From Aedes albopictus (lineage: Eukaryota; Arthropoda; Insecta; Diptera; Culicidae): a DNA stretch of 64,000 nt. Location of the stretch: NCBI RefSeq assembly GCF_035046485.1, contig NC_085138.1, positions 295,102,256 to 295,166,255 on the forward strand, read 5' to 3'. A program made the translations under genes and the position numbers. The notes beneath the pieces are model-generated. The model did not search any database. It saw nothing but the letters and a program-made list of their open reading frames with translations, and was not told where the DNA came from. This document shows, piece by piece, positions 1 to 10,440 of the stretch. Positions within the stretch are counted from its first letter, which is position 1. Each line of letters begins with the position of its first letter.

Positions 1-226
1 ATATTACACAATGTTTTTCGACAATTTAGCTATGTCGTAGTCTCTGGTTGTATTCTGTGAGCTCCAGTAAGTATAACATATTATTCAGCATAATTCTATA
101 TATCCAAAACAGAAACTTCGAATGCTGTAGAGGCTAGATGTTTACAGAAACGAACCAGTCAAGGACTGAAAGTCTCTTAAATAAAGACAAATCAATCAAT
201 CAGCTAGATGTTTGGATGTCCCCCGC
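1..226. other. Unclassified AT-rich flank
   Basis: No ORF, tRNA or terminal repeat is visible before the satellite begins. It may be a decayed part of the same repeat field. Confidence 0.4.
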
Positions 227-831
227 TGATCTTATGGTGTCCATTCAGAAAATTTATTGGACATGATATATTACAAATCGTAGCTTTGTATAATGAAGGA
301 AGCTACCTTAGATTTTAGAGTGTAATCTCAAGAACGGTTTTGATGACCTATGATATCCCAACAGATCTGATACTGTCTATTAAATTTGCAGAAGACTTAC
401 TGGACATGATAGATTACAAATCGTAGCTTTGTATGATGAAAGAAGTTACTGTTACATCCGTAGACATTACGATCTAAACTCAAGAACAGTTTGGATGACC
501 TAGGATATCCCAACCGATCTGATTGTATATTGAACTTGCAGAAGACTTACTGGATATGATTTATTACAAATCGTAGCTTACTGAAAGAAGTTACCGTTAC
601 ACCCGTAGACTTTAAGATCAAAACTCAAGAACAGTTTGGATGACCTAGGATATCCCGATTGATCTGATACTGTCTTTTGAATTTTCAGAAGACTTACTGG
701 ATTTGATAGATTACAAATCGTAGCTTAGTATAATGAAAAAAGTTACCGTTACACCCGTAGACTTAAGGATCTAAACTCAAGAACAGTTCGGATGAGCTAG
801 GATATCCCGACTGATCTGATATGGTCTATTA

Positions 832-1618
832 CCCGAGCAAAGGCGGATAACAAAATGATAACAAGTTATGTTACCTGGTTATCATTCGTTTGATAATTGA
901 GTTTGTTATCATTTAGGTTGAATTAAGAGCCAACATAACAAAAATGATAACTTAAATTTACTCCATGAATACCAAAATGATAAGAAGTTAAGTTATCATT
1001 GAGTTCAAGTTGATAACTAATTGTGTTATATAATATTTTATTCAATATTATATTTAGTTATCAACATGAAAAAATACAGCTGATTGATAACAGGTTTTGT
1101 TATCATTTAGTTATCATTCTGAGCTATTTTATCGACGAAAATAGTAAAAATCTGCTTTACCGACATGGTTAGCAGTTGAAAAAAGTTTCTTATAACTATA
1201 GCCCATGTTTTCAACTATTGCGCCCAGTGGGTCTCGAACCCTGATCGAGTGATTATCGGTCGCAACCGATAGCCCCTATACCAACGGGACTCTGTGAGAG
1301 AGAGAGTGGTTGAAGGCTACGCTTTCGTACTGCAGTCGCATTGAAGATGGAAAGCGAAATCTATTTTTAGATTCGAGGACCGCCAGGTCCCTCAGTTCTG
1401 GGAAAGCTTTGAAATGTGCGTTTGAAACTGATAACATATTTTGTTATTATTTAGTATTTTTGTCTTATCGTGATAGACCAAAATTATTGATAACTAAATT
1501 TGTTATCATCTTATTATCATGCATTGGAAAAAATGATAACAAAAATAACAAGATGATAATACCGATAACATAGTTTATTATCAAAGTGATATCACTTAGT
1601 TATCCGCCTTTGCTCGGG
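832..1618. mobile_element. TA-flanked MITE, CCCGAGCAAAGG family, copy 1
   Basis: The terminal inverted repeats are CCCGAGCAAAGGCGGATAAC at the left and its exact complement at the right. Both are flanked by TA (830-831 and 1619-1620) and the element sits inside the satellite. The interior is AT-rich, with many GATAAC/GTTATC blocks and no transposase ORF. It is 787 bp; an 800-bp relative lies at 20983-21782. TA duplication suggests mobilisation by a Tc1/mariner-type transposase (inference). Confidence 0.9.
1205..1292 (-). repeat. tRNA-like module inside the MITE
   Basis: On the minus strand a box A-like segment (TTGGTATAGGGGC) is followed about 40 bp later by a box B-like GGGTTCGAGACCC, with a palindrome between them where an anticodon stem would be. 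The loop is not a proper 7-nt anticodon loop, so this is a tRNA-derived relic rather than a working tRNA. The same module occurs at about 21336-21400 in the sister MITE, so it belongs to the element. Confidence 0.6.
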
Positions 1619-1790
1619 TAACCTTTCAGAAGACTTACTGGACATGATAGATTACTAATCGTAGCTTTGTATACAGAAAGAAGTTAACGTTACACCCGTA
1701 GACTTTAGGATCTAAACTCAAGAATAGTTTGGATGACCTAGGATAGCCAGAAGAAATATTTAGCATGATATTCTAAACTTTTATGCTATT

Positions 1791-2071
1791 GAGCACCAAA
1801 ACAATAGAAAAACGTAGAAAAAGTTCGAAAACGCTTGGAAAAAATCCGCCTTCAAAGGGAACCACTAGTGGTTTATAGCATAAAAAGGAAATTATATTTG
1901 TATCAGCCTTATTTCGACATGATAACGATCGAAGCTTTTTTTTAAGATTTTGAAAACCAAGTTCAAAGGAGGCCATCTTAAAGTCTTTCGGTGATGTTGG
2001 TCGCTTCCTAAGAATTTCAGGGAACCTATTTCTCACAAGGTAGTGGCTTCTATACGAATCACAATGAGACC
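1791..2071. other. Unclassified spacer
   Basis: About 280 bp between the satellite and the next MITE. The minus-strand open frame here has no recognisable domain, and I see no further signal. Confidence 0.3.
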
Positions 2072-2073
2072 TA

Positions 2074-2992
2074 CCCAACTAACAATCACTCATTTAACAA
2101 GCACCTATATGACGAATTAATTCAGCATGATGCTAAATAACATTTGGATATTTTTCTGGCATAACCTTTGTTCGGGTTTTGTTCACACAAATTTGGAGAA
2201 AGTATAAAGCATAATGTTGTGTACCAACTAAACTGTTTGATGTTAGAAGCATTTCACAAATATATTCTAAAGCTGTTATTCAGCTTCAGCAAAAATGATT
2301 AAAAATAAATTAAATGTAAAAATTTGCAATTTCCACGAGAGTTTATGATTGGTACTTATGCTATGAACAACTATTATGAAATAATAACTACACATAAATA
2401 TACCTTAATCAAGATTCGAACTCGGGGCCCATCGATTACTAGTCACATGCCTTCCTATATGCGCCATCCTAGAGATGGTGAATGGAAGCACTAAAATCAA
2501 AACATAAACATGGTTTAACAATGATCAAACTTTGACTCATATTCAGCAGTGGTGAATTACCACAGTACATTATGGTTAACAACTGAATATCACATTAGTC
2601 CAGCTGATGTTCAGTAAAAAACACGTGTTTTTTATTTTGTACTCTGAGTCGAAGTATAACGAAACGAAGAAACGAAAGCGCTTTTTCTACTTGTGAAAAA
2701 CACATTATTCAGATACATGTGCTAATTTGTACATATGTTTAATAAGAAGCAGAAAAATCTTTTGTTAAACTATGTTATGAAGGAATTACTGCAAGTCGAA
2801 TAAAATTTTACTGAAACTCTTAAAAGGCGTTTTAAAATATCATTGTTAATACCAATACGAAAGGATGAACATTGGTTACTTTTTCAATTGAAAAAGCATT
2901 TGTACAGCATAATTTTAGTTAAGCTATCATTACTATTATAAAACAACAATTCAGCATGCATGCTTGTTTGTGACTTGTGATTGTTAGTTGGG
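2074..2992. mobile_element. TA-flanked MITE, CCCAACTAACAATCAC family, copy 1
   Basis: It begins CCCAACTAACAATCAC and ends GTGATTGTTAGTTGGG, flanked by TA on both sides; 919 bp with no transposase ORF. The sequence is the reverse complement of the copies at 3319-4980 and 5943-6846. A tRNA-like stretch lies near 2405-2475 and is seen in the other copies near 4655-4715 and 6465-6525 (GGATGGCGCAGATAGG, then a GAGTTCAAATC-type box B). This is a second MITE family that carries a tRNA-like block. Confidence 0.85.
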
Positions 2993-3318
2993 TAACTTTC
3001 TGGTGTGTCACAAGATTTCCTTACACAACTTCAAGTGCTTTTTGACGATTTTTGGGGACATTGGCCACTTCCCGGGATATTCCTCATACATGGTTTTCTA
3101 GGTGACTACAGACTAGAACTGCCAAGGGAGTGGCCATTATTTTGAGTGATTCAGAACCTAGCTTGTAACACATCAATCTTTATAATTTTCCCATACTAGC
3201 TCATTGGAAACCATTTCTACATTTTTGGTAGCTTTGGCCACATTCCAGAACGTCCGGGCAACCGGGTCTTTCATTTTGTCGGGTACACTGAAACCTAGCT
3301 TACGATGCACATGTCTTT
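2993..3318. repeat. Degenerate ~140-bp tandem repeat
   Basis: Two diverged units share AACCTAGCTT followed by a CATGTCTTT/CATCAATCTTT block (near 3150 and 3290) and a TTGGCCAC block (near 3062 and 3233). This looks like an old satellite into which the flanking MITE copies inserted. The small open frames are not protein-like. Confidence 0.5.
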
Positions 3319-3649
3319 CCCAACTAAAAATCTCAAACCACAAACAAGCATGCATGCTGAACAGTTGCTTTATAATAGTAATGATAGCTGAACTAAAATC
3401 ATGCTGTACACATTACTGTACAAATGCTTTTTCAATTGAAAACGTAGCCAATGTTCAAACTTTTGTATCGGTATCAACAATGATAATTTGAAACATTCTG
3501 CAAGGGTTTGATAAAATTTTTATTCGACTCCAGTGATTCCTTTACAAAATAGTTTAACTTTTTTCTGCTTCTTGTTAAGTTTCTTTACAAATTAGTACAT
3601 GTGTTTGTATAATGTGTTTTTCACAAGACGAATAAGCGCCTTCATTTCA

Positions 3650-4410
3650 TCATTGGATGCAGAGAAAGGAGGGTTAGGATTGATTCATGTAGGTTATAAA
3701 ATAAGAGCACTTTTTGTTCGTAATATTTTGTATACATCAACTAAAAATGGTTCATTGCCCTCACAAGATTTTCTATATAAGAATAGAAAAAATCTTAAAC
3801 TAGGAAGAACCTGTGGCATTTATATTAAAGATGCAGAAAATCTTGTGAGGCTTACCAATTTGAATTCCACCAAGCAAATGTACACTTACTTTATTGAAAA
3901 TATGCACATCCAACCAGCTATTGAACTAAAAAATCTAGACAAAATATGGCAAAATGTGTGGCCTAATCTAAACAAAAAGTTTCTCGATTCAAACCTTAAA
4001 GTATCCTTGTATTACTATGTGAATAGTATAATACCCACTCGAAGCAAGTTGTTCAAGCATAAAATTCGAGGTACAGACAATAATCTTTGTAATATACGTG
4101 ATCAAGTAGATGATGTGGACCATCGTAAAAATGTAAAAAATCGTATGAAGTGTGGGATTTTGCTAAAATCATAATAACAAACAAAATGAGAATAGATGTT
4201 GTAGATCCTGTTGAGATTTTGGATAAAATACTTGGAAAAAATAATGAAAAATTGGCACTTTGGATACTAGCACAAGTTATCAACTACAATTTGAAAAATT
4301 ACGCAAACAGTAATGTTAATGACTACAGGTCAGTGATTAGGTTAGAATTGTATAAAAATAAGGAATTCTTTGATAAGGAATTTGGCAACTATGTGAGTTT
4401 TATTTGGTAA
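3650..4410 (+). pseudogene. LINE ORF2 C-terminal fragment (L1-like)
   Basis: The open frame to 4174 carries EKGGLGLIHVGYKIRALF, followed by a basic tryptophan-containing stretch. This arrangement is typical of the region downstream of the reverse transcriptase in L1-type ORF2 proteins. No RT catalytic motif remains. The frame breaks near 4150 and coding-like sequence continues in another frame to 4410, where a TAA precedes the A-rich tail. Assignment to the L1 group is by pattern only; other LINE clades are possible. Confidence 0.6.
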
Positions 4411-4459
4411 GTTTTGTAACGTTTGTGTTTAAGTAAATAAAGCGTAACAAAAAAAAATC
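3650..4459 (+). mobile_element. 5'-truncated non-LTR retrotransposon insertion
   Basis: The insertion point is defined by comparison with the uninterrupted copy at 6270-6290. ATCAT is found just before and just after the insert, a probable 5-bp target duplication, and the right end is an A-rich tail preceded by AATAAAG. About 810 bp of the 3' end of a LINE remains, so it is dead on arrival. Confidence 0.75.
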
Positions 4460-4980
4460 ATAATTCGACTCAGAGTACAGGATAAAAAATACGTGTTATT
4501 TATTGAACATCAGCTGAACTAATGTGTTGCTCAGTTGTTAACCATAATGTTCTGTGCTAATTCACCACTGCTGAATAGGAGTCGAAGTGTGATCATTATC
4601 AAACCACGGGAAGCTTATGTTTTGATTTGAGTGCTTCATTCGTTATCTATAGGATGGCGCAGATAGGAAAGTATGCGGCTGGCAATCGACGGGTCCCGAG
4701 TACGAATCTTGGTTTAGGCGTAAAATCATGTGTAGTTATTTTTTATTATAGTTGTTCATAGCATAGGTGCTAATCATAAACTCTCGTGAAAATTAAAATC
4801 ATTGCATTTTATTAAATTTTAATCATTTTTGCTCATGCAGAATAACAGCATTACTATACTTATATTTGTAAAACGCTTTTAAAAACAAACAGTTCAGTTG
4901 GTGCACAATAACGCTTTATGCTTTAAAACTTCCTCAAATTTGTGTGAACAAAACCCGAACAAAGGTTGCACTTGAAAATT

Positions 4981-5873
4981 AATCTAATCTATATCCATAG
5001 TTATCGCAGGATGGCGATTGAACAACAAAGTTGACTTGTTGAGAAAACTTTGAACTCGAAAAAATCCTTGAACAAAACGCGATTTGAATCGCAGAAATAA
5101 ATACAAAGTTCCCCATTTGTTTCTTCAACGCACAAGACAAGGTTCCGCATAGCTTTAATTGCATACTTACTTAAAACTTTCCCATAAACTATAGAGATTG
5201 TACGCCCAGGCCCACCTTCCGATCTTTCCGGTGGTCTAATTTCAGGTTTTTCGTGCTGCCCCTCGTAGTTTTCACCCTCCCATAACCGTGGCTATTTACG
5301 ATGTTTGGAATTGTGCGCATTCCTGTCATCCACCTCTAGGAACAACCTTCTTTTTCTTCTTCCAGTTTGTTAGCTTGTTTGTAAAACTATGGGCCCGGCT
5401 GATATTTTGTCTGATTTACTATCTTTGTACAGCCACCAGCTTAGGCTACACAGACAGAGCTGCTGCTGCTGGACGTTTCCTCCTTCCAGGAAAAGGAAAA
5501 CAAAATACTTGACTGTGATTCATTATGGCCTGTTAGCACGACAGAAGACGATTCTTTTTCTTTCCCCCGAATGACACGTGCGATGGTAATGCAAAGTTAG
5601 CACGCCCGAAACGGAAAAAGGTTTATGCGACGACAAGACTGACATAGTTTTGATCTGTGACCTATAATATAATAAGTTATAGGATATTTCCATAACACAA
5701 TTACACTAAAAAAGACATCATTACACAAACTTGATATAGTTTTCTAGTCGGGAGAACAGTGATTATATGAAGCATTTTTAGTTATTCAATGTTCCAAATA
5801 TTTTTTTTTTTTTGATTTTATAAGGTATTCGTGGCCAGCAAATGAATGATTAGTATTAAATTAAATTTTATAC
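4981..5873. other. Unclassified, possibly unique sequence
   Basis: The stretch 5210-5580 is more GC-balanced and has a pyrimidine tract ending CTTCTTCCAG at about 5363, which would suit a plus-strand splice acceptor. The following short ORFs (5389-5574 and an overlapping frame) are cysteine-rich or arginine-rich and unrecognised, with no matching donor that I trust. No terminal repeats found. Confidence 0.3.
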
Positions 5874-5877
5874 TTAA

Positions 5878-7135
5878 GGTGAAACTGGAAAGATTTCCCC
5901 ATTTTTTTTTGGTTTTTGATTTTTTATAAAATAACGAAGCAACCCAACTAGCAATCGCCAGCCGCAAACAAGCATGCATGCTGAATTGTTGCTTTATAAT
6001 AGTAATTATAGCTGAACTAAAATTATGCTGCACACATAACTGTGCTATTTCAATTGAAAAGATAGCCAATGTTCAACTTTTCGTATTGGTATTAACAATG
6101 ATTTTTTAAAACACTTTTAAAGCGTTTAATATGATTTTTATTCGACTCGCAGTAATTTCTTTACAACATAGTGTAACAAGACTTTTTAATGCTTCTTGTT
6201 AAGTTCATGTAAAAAGTAGCACATGTATCTGTATAATGTGTTTTTTACAAGTCAAATAAGCGCTTTCGTTTCATCATACTTCGACTCAAAGCACATGATA
6301 AAAAAACACGTGTTTTTACTTAACAAAAGCTGAACTAATCTGTTGTTCAGTCGTTAACCATAATGTCTATGCTAATTCACCACTGCTGAATAGGAGTCGG
6401 AGTCTGATCAATACTAAACCACGGGAAGTTTATGTTTTGACTTGAGCGCTGCAGTTCATCATCTCTAGGATGGCGCAGATAGGAAGGCATGCGGCTGGCA
6501 ATCGACGGGTCTCGAGTTCAAATCTGGATTTAGGTAAATTTATGTGTAGTTATTATTTCACAATATTTGTTCACAGCATTAAGTCCCAGTTATAAACTCT
6601 CATGAAAATTGAAAAATTTTGCATTTTATTTATTTTTAATCATTTTTGCTTTACTATATAGTTGTAAAACGATTTAACAACAAACAGTTCAGTTGGTACA
6701 CAACACTATGCTTTATAGTTTCTCCAAATTTGTGTGAACAAAATCCGAACAAAGGTTGTGCCTGAAAATTATCCAAATGTTATTTAGCATCATGCTGAAT
6801 CAATTCGTCGTAAAGGTGCTTGTAAAATGAGTGATTGTTAGTTGGGAATATTTTCAAAATCGGTTTTCGTGCACATGTAGAGTATGGGTCAAGGTATCTC
6901 CTGAATTTTTTTGTGGTGGAAAATGTTTTCAATTTTTGCTGAAACCATTGTTTTTGTGTTATTTTGTTAAAAAATGGTTTCTTCAAAAACGAAAAACATT
7001 TTCCACCAGGAAAAAAATCAGGAGATACCTTGATCCATACACTACATGTGCACGAAAACCGATTTTGAAAATATTGCTCCGTTATTTTATAAAAAATCAA
7101 AAATCAAAAAGTGAGGAAATGGATCCAGTTTCGCC
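5878..7135. mobile_element. TTAA-flanked palindromic (foldback) element A
   Basis: The ends GGTGAAACTGG and CCAGTTTCGCC are flanked by TTAA (5874-5877 and 7136-7139). With the nested MITE at 5943-6846 removed, the arms pair almost completely (CGGTTTTCGTGCACATGTAG against CTACATGTGCACGAAAACCG). TTAA duplication is typical of piggyBac-type non-autonomous elements (family assignment inferred). The ORFs read across the arms are palindrome artefacts. Confidence 0.85.
5943..6846. mobile_element. CCCAACTA-family MITE, copy 3, nested
   Basis: It runs from CCCAACTAGCAATCGCC to GAGTGATTGTTAGTTGGG, 904 bp, inserted in one arm of the TTAA hairpin. Comparison with the intact hairpin at 7200 shows that the flanking dinucleotide is AA rather than TA. 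It contains a tRNA-like block near 6465-6525. Confidence 0.85.
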
Positions 7136-7139
7136 TTAA

Positions 7140-7493
7140 GGCAAAACTGGAAGAATTTCCTCATTTTTTTGATTTTTGATTTTTTTATTAAATAACGAAG
7201 CAATATTTTTAAAATCGGTTTTCGTGCACATGTAGAGTATGGATCAGGGTATCTTCTGAATTTTTTACGCTGTAGAAAATGTTTTTCGTTTTTGCAGAAA
7301 CCATTTTTTAGTGAAATTTTGTTCAAAAATGGTTTCTGCAAAAACGAAAAACATTTTCTCTCGCGTAAAAAAAACAGAAGATACCCTGATCCATACTCTA
7401 CATGTGCACGGAAACCGATTTTAAAAATATTGCTTCGTTATTTAATAAAAAAAATCAAAAACCAAAAAGTGAGGAAATGGATCCAGTTTCGCC
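7140..7493. mobile_element. TTAA-flanked hairpin element B
   Basis: A 354-bp near-perfect palindrome of the same family as element A. It begins directly at the TTAA that ends element A and finishes at TTAA 7494-7497. It has no coding capacity. Confidence 0.9.
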
Positions 7494-7497
7494 TTAA

Positions 7498-8375
7498 GGT
7501 GAAGATTCGACAAAGTCACACCACAAATTTCTGAAGAACTACGTAACGACTTGGGCTGAAAAATTGATCGATTGGTTAGCCGCTGGTAGTGACGAATCGA
7601 TCAAACTTTCAGCGCGAACCGTCATTGGATCTATAGATTAGTGCTCTTGAAAACTTGAGTTGCGGCTTTCTCATATCTCACCCTCAATTAGTTTTAAAGC
7701 GTATTATACGACCACATAAAATAGGCCACCCGAAAAAAAAACCCAACCAAGTGTCCTGGCCGGGAACCAACAACCACTACTGACACCACCACCGCCATCA
7801 TCAACATCGCCAGTAACGAGCGAGCATGACTTGTTTCCTTGTTTTAATTTTTTAAAACTGACTGGGGATGAAATATTTGTATGACACGAGTTCCGCTAAC
7901 GTGATTTTTCACCTGCTGATTTTGTGTTTCTCCATTTTTTTTTCTTTTTTCAGTTTGTCGTGAGTGCAGCACCACCACCACCGGAGGCAACAGTAGTGGC
8001 AGGATATAAGAGGTGAGTTGTGCTGCATATAGGTATCCACACAGGGAAACGACGACGACAACATGGCGATGGGACTGGAACAGCAAGTGCATCGCCCAGG
8101 GTATGATGGAAAAGTTTATTTTAGTCGCAAACACATCAGTTAGAGCAAGTTTGGATAGTGTAGATGGCGGCGGGTAACCATCAACGAGAAAGAAGACGAC
8201 TACCGCTCTCGCGAGCTGCAGAGTAGAGTTTTCAGCTTCAGCAGCTGCACAGTGGTTTTATTTCCATGAAATTGTCACAAAATTTACTGTCGCTCATATA
8301 GTCATAATTGTAATTTGAAGTGTGAAAAGCTTGACTGATCTTTGGTGGGTATTTTCAATAGCCGAATTAATAAAT
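7498..8375. other. Apparently unique island with exon-like sequence
   Basis: No repeat ends were found. CA-rich triplet runs (near 7775-7800) and a strong splice pair flank the candidate exon at 7954-8012. The sequence continues in AT-rich form to the retroelement target site at 8376. Confidence 0.4.
7954..8012 (+). CDS. Candidate internal exon of an unidentified host gene
   Basis: A long pyrimidine tract (TTTTTTTTTCTTTTTTCAG) ends at 7953 and a strong donor (AAGAG then GTGAGT) begins at 8013, enclosing 59 nt. Only one of the three frames is open through the segment. It reads as about 20 residues with an AAPPPPE centre and a YKR end. I recognise no family. The neighbouring DNA is not visibly repetitive, unlike most of the window. 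A 5' UTR exon or a chance splice pair are alternatives, and no partner exons could be assigned. Confidence 0.4.
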
Positions 8376-8399
8376 ACATGTACCGTAATTCGTCAAAAA

Positions 8400-9334
8400 G
8401 GTCACAGTTTTTCTCAGTTCCGCGGTGTTTTTTTTATTTGGCCGGTGGAATCGTGGTACGGCTAGTTACGCCATCCAGTGAAGTTTTTATGATTCTATGT
8501 ACTGTTTTTCATCGGAAGAAGCATGGAAAAGAAAGCATGACGTATTTTTTGGCTTCGAAGTGATCCACGATTTGGTCGATGAAAGTTCAACTAACCGGCT
8601 GTGTATAGTGGATTTTCCGTGATGATTTGCAAAAAAAAAAAAACTTGTGAAGCAGTGAACTATTCGGAAAGGTTTTGTGAGACTAAAATTCGTGGGTGAA
8701 ATGGTGTTCCTAGTTATGGAAATCTTCATCACAACGCTACCACCAAAAAAAAGCAGAAAAGTGGCGATGGTGTGCCCGTTGCTGTATGAAAAAAAGACGT
8801 CGGACGTTTGATTATTTGGTGAGATCTTTCTAATTTCTTTGAGATGTCTTGATGTTGATAGTATGGTGCCTGTAAACGTTTCGTAATTCAATCACTTACA
8901 ATATGTTTTTCGGTACAACCGGGGAAGGGATCAACATATTTTTATTTCGTTTCAGAGAGCGAGCAATGGCGCTTAAACCTAGGCTTTCGAGCCAGGGCAT
9001 AAGGGGAAAATCCTATGCCCCATCCCAGGAAGAGGAGCCTAGAAGGAGTGACACTAACTTTCTTAGCAACGTCACTCCCAACGTTTTTGCTTATATTTCA
9101 TATATCATACTATACAGAGCGGTTGGTACGAGATGTCCCCGTTCTATTAACTCAATATTCAATGACGCTGCACAGTAGGCCTGGCCGCTTCAATACTTGT
9201 AATGAATCTCTGATTCACTGCAAGCATTGATAATGACAAGAAAAATGATAGAAGTAGTCGATTCTATCATTTTCCAGGATTCTTCCAAGTGATGGCTGTG
9301 TATGTGTAGACTAGACTAGACTAGACTAGACTAG
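8400..9334 (+). mobile_element. Short non-LTR retroelement with 24-bp target duplication
   Basis: A 24-bp sequence beginning ACATGTACCGTAATTCG is present at 8376-8399 and again at 9335-9358. The 935 bp between them ends in six tandem TAGAC units (9307-9336), a microsatellite tail typical of some LINE and SINE 3' ends. No RT or EN frame is present. The body may be a 5'-leader and 3'-UTR pair left by internal deletion, or a SINE-like element. Family not recognised. Confidence 0.8.
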
Positions 9335-9336
9335 AC
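9307..9336 (+). repeat. (TAGAC)6 microsatellite tail
   Basis: Six exact TAGAC units abut the right-hand target duplication and mark the 3' end of the retroelement. Confidence 0.9.
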
Positions 9337-9358
9337 ATGTACCGTAATTCGTCAAAAA

Positions 9359-9659
9359 TTTGATCATTTTACTACAAAATCATAGTGCCAAATCTTGAGT
9401 ATGCTTGATAAGGTTTTCTGAGGAAGTCTCATATAAAATATTCGTCAGTACATTTGATAGACTTTCCTAGTCTTGAACACCCAGAGCCAAAATTGCAGAT
9501 TTCAATCCTGCGCGTCTTGACTTGTGGCAAGGTGGAATTTCTGTCGACTTCCTGCAGATCCTTGCCGCCTCCGAAAATTGTCTCTGCTGTGAAGTCCTCG
9601 CTTGCTTGCAGATACGTTCCCATTCCTGCGTGTAGGAGTCCACTAAACAGGTGACCCGT
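9359..9659. other. Unclassified, possibly LINE-derived
   Basis: A 64-codon minus-strand open frame (9429-9623) has no recognisable domain. The proximity of the LINE endonuclease fragment suggests retroelement debris, but I cannot show it. Confidence 0.25.
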
Positions 9660-9689
9660 AATTCATGGTTTTATGCTGGAAAACCAGAG

Positions 9690-9920
9690 CATTAGCGAAA
9701 TGGAGTTCGTGTTTCTCTACACTGTGTTGTGAAGCCGGTGTTTGCTATTTTCAGCAAATATGAAATGGTAAACTCGCGTGTAATGCCTCGAGCTTGTGTG
9801 TTTATCAACAACGCAATCGTTGCTACACTCGTCTCTGAATTAACCACCAGAAATGTATGTGCTAGTACTATCGCAATTGGTGTATGTCTGAGGAACTTGA
9901 ATTCAGGTTTTTGTTGACTT
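9690..9920 (+). pseudogene. LINE endonuclease-domain fragment
   Basis: The plus-strand frame contains MVNSRVMPRACVFINNAIVA, nearly identical to the start of the endonuclease in the LINE at 25207-25629 (MVNSRVMPRACVLVNNAIVA). About 60 residues are alignable before similarity ends. The upstream part (KPVFAIFSKYE) also corresponds to that LINE. It is a short remnant of the same LOA/Jockey-like family. Confidence 0.75.
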
Positions 9921-10440
9921 ACTGGACAATCTGTGAGTATTATTAGGTACCTACGTATTCCTATCACGTGCACTGCGCTAAGGTATGATTTTGAATAAAC
10001 GTGACTGACCGTTTCCCTGATCCTTGTTCAGCGATAAATATGTACTTACTAGCTTTTATAACTTAACGCAACAACGTTAACGATGAAATTGAATATAATA
10101 ACATTATATTCTAAAAGCTTTATTTAACCCTTAACCCTGTTGTATTAAGAACAATACGTTAAAAAAGCTCGCCTGATCTACTCAAATCAACGTGGTGCTG
10201 GTAGCGGTGACCAATTTCTGGAAGATTAAGGAATTTTATTTACTCGTGCATTATTTTGCTCTGATTTTTTTTGTCAATGTCTATAAAACATTCATCAGAA
10301 ATTATAGCTGAATTCTTTTGGAAATAACGAACTCTTTTGAGTATTAACCTATAGTTTTCTGGTTCCTGTATGTGTCCATTTATCTTCCAATACTGTTTGC
10401 TGGAGAAATTCCTCCAGAAATTTTTGAATTCCACAATTAA
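9921..10440. other. Unclassified AT-rich sequence
   Basis: No ORF, terminal repeats or tRNA-like sequence. Short AT-rich motifs only, running into the satellite. Confidence 0.3.

Larger units (their letters stand above)
227..1790. repeat. ~147-bp tandem satellite, interrupted by a MITE
   Basis: A recurring block (TTACAAATCGTAGCTT, then CTCAAGAACAGTTTGG, then ATATCCC and GATCTGATACTGTCT) starts near 261, 404, 554 and 701 and resumes near 1645 after the MITE at 832-1618. Spacing is about 143-154 bp, giving roughly five divergent copies. No reading frame is conserved, so this is a noncoding satellite. Confidence 0.85.
3319..4980. mobile_element. CCCAACTA-family MITE, copy 2, truncated and interrupted
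   Basis: The left end (CCCAACTAAAAATC) matches the family. The body aligns in order with copy 3 up to about 4975 (ACAAAGGTTGCACTTGAAAATT-type end), after which similarity stops before the right terminal repeat. A LINE fragment is inserted at about 3650-4459. The tRNA-like block is at about 4655-4715. Confidence 0.75.

Noticed and set aside
1205..1292. tRNA gene
   Set aside because: Box B is good, but the anticodon arm does not give a 7-nt loop and the same block recurs inside another MITE copy. Other tRNA-like heads (26028, 46044, 49821, 52235) are SINEs for similar reasons.
6780..7534. Four ORFs with the shared string YSTCARKPILKIL on both strands
   Set aside because: They are translations of palindromic TTAA hairpin arms, so the same peptide appears on both strands. 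Not genes.
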